Origin: Actinomycetes bacterium
Lineage (GTDB): Bacteria; Actinomycetota; Acidimicrobiia; Acidimicrobiales; CADCSY01
Assembly (NCBI GenBank): GCA_025464025.1
Contig: JAODBP010000147.1
Coordinates: 1 to 16,051, forward strand
Reading direction: 5' to 3'
DNA: 16,051 nt
How positions within the stretch are numbered: the stretch's first letter is position 1; each line of letters begins with the position of its first letter. The position numbers and the translations under genes were made by a program. A model generated the notes under the pieces. That model was given only the letters and a program-made list of their open reading frames with translations, made no database searches and was not told the origin of the DNA. Positions 10,002-16,051 of the stretch are shown in pieces.

Positions 10002-10017
10002 CGTTTCACGTGGAACG
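10002..10017 (+). other. parS: parS centromere site 3
   Basis: CGTTTCACGTGGAACG, 13 of 16 to consensus, with CACGTG intact. It lies about 45 bp upstream of the parA ATG, so ParB bound here could also repress parAB. It is 82 bp from site 2; the stem-loop fills the space. Confidence 0.87.
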
Positions 10018-10062
10018 TGCTCTTGGCGAGGTTCCTTGCGTTCGCGAGGTGGACCGGCCAGG

Positions 10063-11227
<1,165 letters not shown>

Positions 11228-11253
<26 letters not shown>

Positions 11254-12118
11254 GGGATTGGGGGCACTGATCCCCCCGGAGGCGGCGAGCGCCACCGGCG
11301 GCACCGGACCGGCCCTCCGGGATGTCCCGGTCTCGTCCATCCGCCCCAACCCGAACCAGCCTCGTCGGCACTTCGACGAGGAGTCGCTGAGCTCCCTGGC
11401 CGCGTCGGTGCGGGAGCTGGGCGTCCTCCAGCCCATCCTCGTCCGCGAGGCGGGTGAGGGGGAGTACGAGCTCATCGCCGGCGAGCGCCGGTGGCGAGCG
11501 GCCAAGCGTGCCGGACTGCCGACGATCCCCGTCGTCGTGCGCACGGCGGACGATCTCTCGTCGCTCGAACAGGCCGTCGTCGAGAACCTCCACCGCCAGG
11601 ACCTCAACCCGCTGGAGGAGGCTGCTGCCTACCAGCAGCTCATCGAGGACTTCTCGATGACGCACGACCAGTTGGCCACCCGGGTTGGCAAGAGCCGGGC
11701 CACGGTCACGAACATGCTGCGGCTGTTCCAGCTCCCGCCGGCGATCCAGAAGCTCGTCGCCGGGGGCTCCCTGTCGGCGGGCCACGCCCGCGCCCTGCTG
11801 GGGACGCCGGATCGGGCCTTCCAGGAGTCGCTGGCCCGCAGGGCGGTCCAGGAGGGCCTCTCGGTGCGAGCGGTGGAGGAGGCGGTCCGGGCACGAGGGG
11901 ATGGCGAACCCTCGACCAACGAGGCGGCGGCCCGTGGACCTCGGCTCCGCCAGGCCGGGATGCACGAGCTGGAGCAGCTGCTCTCCGAGCACCTGGCCAC
12001 GCGGGTCAAGGTCCAGGAGACGGCCAAGGCCGGGGGCAAGGTCGTCGTCGAGTTCGCCGATCTGGACGACCTCGAGCGGATCTACCGGGCCATGACCGAG
12101 CCCGTCGCTCGGGACTGA
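11228..12118 (+). CDS. parB: Chromosome partitioning protein ParB
   Basis: A 296-residue parS-binding CTPase clamp. The N-terminal motif RSGLGRGLGALI (residues 4-15) is the ParA-stimulating peptide. The CTP-binding domain shows GERRWRA at 85-91 and ENLHRQDLNPLEEA at 120-133. A helix-turn-helix region (HDQLATRVGKSRATVTNMLR) is at 146-165. The C-terminal dimerisation domain follows from about 240. The GTG at 11228 overlaps parA and has a strong AAGGAGGTGA at 11215-11224, close to the start. Convergent with trxA. Confidence 0.96.
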
Positions 12119-12191
12119 AGCCTCCACTGGAGGTCGAGCTGGGCTCGGGCTCCACCTTCGGTTCAGACAACCCACACCCTGTGCTCAAGGT

Positions 12192-12200
12192 TGTGGATAA
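12192..12200 (-). other. DnaA box, perfect TTATCCACA, downstream of parB
   Basis: TGTGGATAA on the plus strand, the full consensus box, is in the 173-bp parB-trxA gap. It is more than 7 kb from the candidate oriC and has no obvious partner box; the nearby CAACCCACA matches only 6 of 9. Confidence 0.65.
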
Positions 12201-12242
12201 CTAGCGTTTCCGCAGGTCAGAGACTTGTCCGGCACGCGACGA

Positions 12243-12267
12243 TGCCCACTCCGGAGGGGAGTGGGCA
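12243..12267. terminator. Bidirectional terminator hairpin between parB and trxA
   Basis: A perfect 10-bp stem TGCCCACTCC / GGAGTGGGCA with a 5-nt loop, between two convergent genes. There is no T-run on either side, as is common for actinobacterial hairpins. It is the strongest stem-loop in the gap; a smaller one (CCTCC/GGAGG, 12121-12133) follows the parB stop. Confidence 0.65.
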
Positions 12268-12291
12268 CCAGTCGAGGGTTCGGGAGGCGGG

Positions 12292-12618
12292 CTACAGGAA
12301 CTCGGCGAGCTCGTCGAGGAGCTGGCCCTTGCCCTTGGCGCCGACGAGGCGCTTCTTGGGCTCGCCGTCCTTGAACACGATGAGCGTGGGGATGCTCATC
12401 ACGTCGAAGCGCCGGGCGATGTCGGGGTTGTCGTCGACGTTGAGCTTGGCGATCTTGATCTTGCCCGCCTGCTCGGTGGCGATCTCGTCGAGCACGGGGG
12501 CGATCATCTTGCACGGCCCACACCACTCGGCCCAGAAGTCGACCACGACGGCCTCGCTGGAGGAGTTGATCTCCTCGTCGAACGTGGCATCGCTCACGGT
12601 CACGGTTGCGTCACCCAT
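12292..12618 (-). CDS. trxA: Thioredoxin
   Basis: A 108-residue thioredoxin, the usual length. The active site is WCGPC at residues 32-36, in [20 protein letters not shown], and the cis-proline loop is in [13 protein letters not shown]. It reduces protein disulfides and is recharged by TrxB encoded 18 nt upstream. The ATG has AAGGAG at a good distance. It is the last gene of the minus-strand trx operon. Confidence 0.97.
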   Translation of the reverse strand: MGDATVTVSDATFDEEINSSSEAVVVDFWAEWCGPCKMIAPVLDEIATEQAGKIKIAKLNVDDNPDIARRFDVMSIPTLIVFKDGEPKKRLVGAKGKGQLLDELAEFL

Positions 12619-12636
12619 GGGGTGCTCCTTCCTGCC

Positions 12637-13647
12637 TCACCAGTCGGTGGGCGTCTCGTCCATGTCTGCCGGCGCGTCGCCGGTCGCTTCCAACCAGCGC
12701 TCGGCGTCGATGGCGGCCATGCAGCCGCTGCCGGCGGCCGTGATGGCCTGGCGATAGGTGTGGTCCTGCACGTCGCCGCAGGCGAACACGCCCGGGATGT
12801 TGGTGGCGGTGCCACCCGGCGCCGTGACCAGGTACCCGGCCTCGTCCATGTCGAGGAGGCCCTTGAACAGGTCGGTGTTGGGGCGGTGGCCGATGGCCAC
12901 GAACAGCCCGGTCACCGGGAGGGTGGTGCGCTCGCCGGTGTTGACGTCCTCGACGACGGCACCCTCGAGCTTGGTGTCACCCAGGAGGTCGACGACCGAG
13001 TGGTTCCACAGGAAGCCGATCTTGTCGTTCTTGAACGCCCGCTCCTGCATGATCTTCGAGGCCCGGAGGGACTCGCGACGGTGCACGATCGTGACCTTGT
13101 CGGCGAACTTGGTGAGGAACAGGGCCTCCTCGAGCGCGGAGTCGCCCCCGCCGACCACCGCGATCTCGTGGCTGCGGAAGAAGAAACCGTCGCAGGTCGC
13201 GCAGGTCGAGAGGCCGTGCCCGAGCAGGCGCTCCTCGGCTTCGAGGCCGAGCATGAGCGATTGGGCACCGGTGGACACGATGATCGAGTTGGCCCGATAC
13301 GTCGGTTCCGCGGCGTTCGGATCGCCGACCCAGACCTTGAACGGGCGTTCGGAGGCGTCGAGCCGGCTGACCCGGGCGGTGAGGAACTCGGCGCCGAAGC
13401 GGGCCGCCTGGGCCCGGAAGTTGCCCATGAGCTCGGGGCCCATGATCCCGTCGATGAAGCCCGGGAAGTTCTCGACCTCGGTGGTGAGCATGAGCTGGCC
13501 GCCGGGCTGGTCCGTGGTCGAGGACGGCTCGCCCTCGATGACGAGGGGCGCCAGGTTGGCCCGGGCCGTGTAGATGGCAGCCGTGAGGCCGGCCGGGCCG
13601 GAGCCGATGATGAGGACGTTGCGAACGGAGTCGTTCGAGGGGGTCAC
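12637..13647 (-). CDS. trxB: Thioredoxin-disulfide reductase
   Basis: A 336-residue FAD/NADPH oxidoreductase that reduces TrxA. The FAD-binding GSGPAG is at residues 15-20 and the redox-active CATC at 149-152. The NADPH domain has GGGDSALE (167-174) and HRRESLRA (189-196), whose arginines select NADPH. The second FAD motif GVFACGDVQD is near the C-terminus. The start is GTG at 13647, 7 nt after the preceding small membrane protein gene. It keeps the sigM-rsmA-trxB-trxA neighbourhood of M. tuberculosis. Confidence 0.97.
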   Translation of the reverse strand: MTPSNDSVRNVLIIGSGPAGLTAAIYTARANLAPLVIEGEPSSTTDQPGGQLMLTTEVENFPGFIDGIMGPELMGNFRAQAARFGAEFLTARVSRLDASERPFKVWVGDPNAAEPTYRANSIIVSTGAQSLMLGLEAEERLLGHGLSTCATCDGFFFRSHEIAVVGGGDSALEEALFLTKFADKVTIVHRRESLRASKIMQERAFKNDKIGFLWNHSVVDLLGDTKLEGAVVEDVNTGERTTLPVTGLFVAIGHRPNTDLFKGLLDMDEAGYLVTAPGGTATNIPGVFACGDVQDHTYRQAITAAGSGCMAAIDAERWLEATGDAPADMDETPTDW

Positions 13648-13654
13648 GGGGGGT

Positions 13655-13957
13655 TCACACCTTCACGGTCTTGACGCTGCGCTTCCGCCACAAGAACAGG
13701 CCGACGAGGGTGAAGATTCCCCCCACCACCAGGTAGGGGATCCACACCTCGCCCGGCAGGTAGGCGTCGGCCATGCGCACGAGGCCGATGATCAGCAGGA
13801 TCAGGGCGACGGCACCGACGACGCCGGCCACCAGGCCGTAGACGACGATGCGGGCCACGCGCTCGACGGGCTCCGAGGTCTTGCCCCGGACGCTCCCGAC
13901 GACGCGCTCGATGGTGTCGGCCGTCTGCGCGGCCCAATCGCCTCCCGTGCCTGCCAC
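13655..13957 (-). CDS. Small two-helix membrane protein of unknown function
   Basis: A 100-residue protein with no family I can name securely. Residues 1-35 are polar with an amphipathic stretch (TADTIERVVGSVRGKTSEPVERV). Transmembrane helices are at about 37-60 and 72-90, followed by a basic tail (WRKRSVKTVKV). The basic C-terminus is probably cytoplasmic, which places both ends inside. It is 7 nt upstream of trxB and probably co-transcribed with it. Its GTG start has no Shine-Dalgarno but lies 6 nt after a TAGGCT -10 element, which suggests a leaderless mRNA. Confidence 0.8.
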   Translation of the reverse strand: MAGTGGDWAAQTADTIERVVGSVRGKTSEPVERVARIVVYGLVAGVVGAVALILLIIGLVRMADAYLPGEVWIPYLVVGGIFTLVGLFLWRKRSVKTVKV

Positions 13958-13963
13958 GGGCGG

Positions 13964-13973
13964 AGCCTACCCT
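13964..13973. promoter_or_regulatory. Overlapping divergent -10 elements, probable leaderless transcripts
   Basis: The 23-bp gap holds TACCCT (13968-13973, plus) 7 nt before the GTG at 13981. It also holds TAGGCT (13969-13964, minus) 6 nt before the GTG at 13957. They share the central TA. Both fit TAnnnT placed so that transcription starts at the start codon, the usual layout of actinobacterial leaderless genes. No -35 is recognisable in either direction. Confidence 0.55.
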
Positions 13974-13980
13974 TGGCCCC

Positions 13981-14307
13981 GTGCGCCGGATGCTTGCCCT
14001 GGTCGCCGCCGCGGCGGCGGCCACGCTCACGGCGTTGATCCTGGGCGAGTACGAGCTCACGCTCGGCTCGGCGACGGCCGCCGGACTGGTCGTCGGGTTC
14101 GGTCTGCCCGAGATCGTGCTCGGCATCGCCCGGTGGCGGGGGCTGGTGCCGGCTGGCGTCGGTGCCGCACTCGCCGGCGGCTCGCTGCTGTGGGCCGGCT
14201 GGATCGGGGCCGGGGAGGGGCTGGCGCCCATCCGCTCGACGGTGTGGGCCGGCGTCGCGCTGGCGGCCGCGGTGGCCGCCTTTCGGCTGCGGCCCCGCCC
14301 GGCCTAG
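13981..14307 (+). CDS. Small hydrophobic membrane protein of unknown function
   Basis: A 108-residue Ala/Gly/Leu-rich protein with probably four membrane helices (about residues 5-22, 29-48, 55-78 and 86-101) and a basic C-terminal end (FRLRPRPA). It has no recognised domain. It is the only plus-strand gene in the right arm, lying between the trx operon and the anti-sigma gene. Its GTG start appears leaderless. Its TAG stop shares the tetramer CTAG with the stop of the convergent anti-sigma gene. Coding status rests on reading-frame integrity, the promoter geometry and the absence of a better reading on the other strand. Confidence 0.65.
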   Translation: MRRMLALVAAAAAATLTALILGEYELTLGSATAAGLVVGFGLPEIVLGIARWRGLVPAGVGAALAGGSLLWAGWIGAGEGLAPIRSTVWAGVALAAAVAAFRLRPRPA

Positions 14308-15071
14308 GGAGCGGGGATCGTCGTCGACCGGAGCACGTCGCAGGCGTCGGTGACGGCGAAAGCGCGCACGGTCGGTGGGTCGCCGCCGGCGTCGAACACC
14401 AGGACTCGGCTCGGGTTGCCGTCGACGGTGGCGCGGGCGTCGAGCCGGAGGGCGCCGAGCGTGGCGTCCTTGCCGGTGAGGGTGGCCACGCACGGGTCGG
14501 CCACGGTGGACGCGGTGGCAGGGGCGGTGGTCGACGTCGGGGTGCCGGGGGCCGGCGTCCTGAGGGCGTCGAGCACCCGGTCACGGAGCTCGTCGTCGCT
14601 GGTGATGGGGCCGAGGTCGACCGAGTCGGTGGCGAAGAGCTGGGTGGCCCCGGCGGCGCCGGAGGAGTCCTGTGCCTCCGGGGACTCGAGGGCCTTCGAC
14701 CGGGCGTTGCCGTCGGCCGCGGCGGTGGCGCTGCGGTCGTCGCTCGATCCGCTCGAGCGGTTGACCAGCGGGACGAGGATGCCGAGGGCGAGCACGGCGG
14801 CAGCGGCGCCGAGCACCCAGCCCGGCGGCTGTCGGCGTCGGCGGGACGCCAACGGCGTGGGCAGGGCGAGCAGGGCGGCGGCGATCGCCTGGTCCCGCCG
14901 GACCGGATCGACCGCGGTGAGCGGCGTCCCGATGGCGTTGGCCGCGGCACGGAGCTCGTCGACACGGGCCCGGCAGGTGGTGCACGCGTCCACGTGGGCG
15001 TGCTCGTCCGGCGTGGCCTCGCCATCGAGGGTGGCGCTCAGGGCGTTGTCATCGAGGTGCTCGGGTGTCAT
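14304..15071 (-). CDS. Zinc-finger anti-sigma factor (RsmA/RsiW-like)
   Basis: A 255-residue single-pass membrane anti-sigma factor, the probable antagonist of the ECF sigma factor encoded just upstream. The N-terminal anti-sigma zinc motif H-x3-C-x2-C uses His26, Cys30 and Cys33 (HVDACTTC). A basic stop-transfer (SRRRRQ) precedes one membrane helix at about 85-103. The outside part is a Ser/Thr/Ala-rich linker and a small domain ending DACDVLRSTTIPAP, with two cysteines that could pair. The ATG overlaps the sigma stop by 4 nt (ATGA). The frame extends further upstream but only as a shadow over the sigma gene. Confidence 0.85.
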   Translation of the reverse strand: MTPEHLDDNALSATLDGEATPDEHAHVDACTTCRARVDELRAAANAIGTPLTAVDPVRRDQAIAAALLALPTPLASRRRRQPPGWVLGAAAAVLALGILVPLVNRSSGSSDDRSATAAADGNARSKALESPEAQDSSGAAGATQLFATDSVDLGPITSDDELRDRVLDALRTPAPGTPTSTTAPATASTVADPCVATLTGKDATLGALRLDARATVDGNPSRVLVFDAGGDPPTVRAFAVTDACDVLRSTTIPAP

Positions 15072-15670
15072 GGGCGTGAGGTAGGACGGTCGGAGGGGGG
15101 TCCCGGGTTCCCGCTGAGGTGGCTGGCGACCGCGGCGCGGCCCCGGGCGATCCGAGAGCGCACGGTACCGACGGGTACGTCGAGGACCTCGGCGATCTCG
15201 GCGTAGTCGAGGGCGCAGAGGTCTCGGAGGACGACTGCGGCCCGGAAGTCGGGGCTCAGGGCGGCGAGGGCGGCGTCGACGTCGATGCTGGCGGCGGCGA
15301 TGTCGCCGGGGTCGTGGTCGGTCATCGGCTCGGGCACGTGGTCGAGCCCGGGGGTGGGCCGGCGGTTGCGGCGGCGGAGCTCGTCGAGGCAGGCGTTGGT
15401 GGCGACGCGGTAGGCCCAGGTGGAGAACGCGGCGCGGCCGTCGAAGCGGGGCAGGCCGCGCACGATGGCGATCAGGGCCTCCTGCGTGGCGTCGAGGGCG
15501 TCGGCTTCGTTGCCGGCCAGGCGCCGGCACACGGCGAGGACGCGGTCGTGGTGGCGGCGGAGGAGCGCGTCCAGCGCGGCCCGGTCACCCGCCTGGGCCG
15601 CGTGCACCAGGGCCTGGTCGTCGTCGGCGGGATCGATGGGTCGGAGGGTACCGCCGGGCCCTGGTCGCAC
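15068..15670 (-). CDS. sigM: ECF RNA polymerase sigma factor, SigM-like
   Basis: A 200-residue extracytoplasmic-function sigma-70 factor. Region 2 spans about 20-104, with DATQEALIAIVRGLPRFDGR and the -10-binding FSTWAYRVATNACLDELRRR. Region 4 spans about 132-185, with LSPDFRAAVVLRDL and the helix-turn-helix YAEIAEVLDVPVGTVRSRIARGR. Its cotranscribed zinc anti-sigma and its place between the MurJ-like gene and trxB match SigM of M. tuberculosis. The GTG at 15670 lacks a Shine-Dalgarno, and the first 15 residues are Pro/Gly-rich and may be wrong; the upstream gene ends only 13 nt away. The sigM name is by synteny. Confidence 0.88.
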   Translation of the reverse strand: MRPGPGGTLRPIDPADDDQALVHAAQAGDRAALDALLRRHHDRVLAVCRRLAGNEADALDATQEALIAIVRGLPRFDGRAAFSTWAYRVATNACLDELRRRNRRPTPGLDHVPEPMTDHDPGDIAAASIDVDAALAALSPDFRAAVVLRDLCALDYAEIAEVLDVPVGTVRSRIARGRAAVASHLSGNPGPPSDRPTSRP

Positions 15671-15683
15671 CGGGCCGGCCGGC

Positions 15684-16051
15684 TCAGCCGGACAGCACCC
15701 GGGCCTCGCTGATCTGGGCGGAGGACGGTCCGGCGCCGTCGCCGCGGTCCAGGATCCAGATCAGCACCGCCCCGCCCCGCTTGCCGCCGAGGTCGAGCTT
15801 GGTCGTGCCGGCCGGGATCCCGCTCTTGGTGGTGACCGGGCTGCCCCAGCCGGCCAGGGTCGCCGGGGCGGAGTCGGCGACGTAGATCGCGACCTTCCAG
15901 CCGTTGGTCGGGCTGTCGATCTGGAGCTGGCCGAGCTTGGTGGCGCTCGCGAGGTCGAGGATGAGGCCGACGCCCGACTTCAGCTTCGTGATGTCCCGGT
16001 CGTTGTAGTTGCTGGTGTGCCAGGCGGTGGCCTTGTCGCCGTCGACCGCGA
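15684..16051 (-). CDS. C-terminal discoidin-like domain, probable MurJ/MviN fusion protein (partial)
   Basis: The last 121 residues of a gene entering from the right edge, ending ISEARVLSG before TGA. The fragment reads as an F5/8 type C-like jelly-roll: AVDGDKATAWHTSNYNDRDI, then GVGLILDL, QLQIDSPTNGW, KLDLGGKRGG and AVLIWILDRG. M. tuberculosis MviN (Rv3910) has a lipid II flippase core, a pseudokinase and an extracytoplasmic carbohydrate-binding-like C-terminal domain, and it lies directly upstream of sigM. Position and domain together suggest the same protein here. The flippase and pseudokinase parts are outside the window, so this is an inference. The stop is in an inverted repeat CCGGCT-C-AGCCGG (15679-15691). 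Confidence 0.65.
   Translation of the reverse strand, partial: AVDGDKATAWHTSNYNDRDITKLKSGVGLILDLASATKLGQLQIDSPTNGWKVAIYVADSAPATLAGWGSPVTTKSGIPAGTTKLDLGGKRGGAVLIWILDRGDGAGPSSAQISEARVLSG

Noticed and set aside
12121..12133. CCTCCACTGGAGG palindrome after the parB stop
   Set aside because: Only a 5-bp stem with a 3-nt loop; the hairpin at 12243-12267 is far stronger, so it is not called as a separate terminator.
12622..13674. 350-codon plus-strand frame opposite trxB
   Set aside because: Antisense shadow of trxB, whose FAD, NADPH and CATC motifs are intact.
15635..15650. TACCCT on the minus strand 7 nt before an in-frame ATC near the start of the sigma gene
   Set aside because: The geometry mimics the leaderless promoter at 13968, but ATC is a very rare start codon and no other support is visible. 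It is recorded only as a reminder that the sigma start is uncertain.

Overview
The window is a chromosomal replication-origin region from a high-GC actinobacterium. The gene order, the GTG/TTG start codons and the TTGTCCACA-type DnaA boxes all point to Actinomycetota. The proteins and the layout suggest class Acidimicrobiia, but that finer placement is an inference from memory and not a search result. The order closely follows the Mycobacterium tuberculosis origin region (mviN/Rv3910, sigM, rsmA, trxB, trxA, parB, parA, gid, jag, yidC, yidD, rnpA, rpmH, dnaA, dnaN, recF, Rv0004, gyrB, gyrA). The cwlM gene found between trx and par in M. tuberculosis is absent, and two small membrane-protein genes lie between the anti-sigma gene and trxB.

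Left arm (1-6446, all minus strand): dnaA, dnaN, recF, a DciA-like DUF721 gene, gyrB and the start of gyrA, which runs off the left edge. The dnaA-dnaN gap (4787-5066) is the best oriC candidate. It holds a perfect DnaA box, a tandem pair of imperfect boxes, a CCCC spacer and an AT-rich tract of about 35% GC. A divergent control region (6447-6707) separates dnaA from rpmH and carries clustered DnaA boxes, an 18-bp palindrome and candidate promoters for both sides.

Middle (6708-12118, all plus strand): rpmH, rnpA, yidD, yidC, jag/khpB, rsmG, parA and parB. These cover ribosome and RNase P biogenesis, membrane protein insertion, an RNA-binding KH-R3H protein, 16S rRNA methylation and chromosome segregation. 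The rsmG-parA gap carries three good parS sites and one degenerate one, interrupted by a large stem-loop. ParA has an unusual Pro/Glu-rich N-terminal extension of about 140 residues.

Right arm (12119-16051, mostly minus strand): a gap with a strong hairpin and a consensus DnaA box separates parB from the convergent thioredoxin system trxA-trxB, which follows a small two-helix membrane protein gene. A divergent small membrane protein gene (13981-14307) is separated from it by only 23 bp, with overlapping -10 elements that suggest two leaderless transcripts. Beyond it are an anti-sigma factor, an ECF sigma factor (SigM-like) and the C-terminal discoidin-like domain of a protein that by position is probably the MurJ/MviN fusion protein.

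This is mostly a core housekeeping region. No prophage, insertion sequence, CRISPR array, tRNA or rRNA was seen. The interest lies in the non-coding architecture: the origin, the parS cluster, the leaderless divergent promoter, the palindromes and the unusual ParA tail. I did not find a convincing new multi-gene system.
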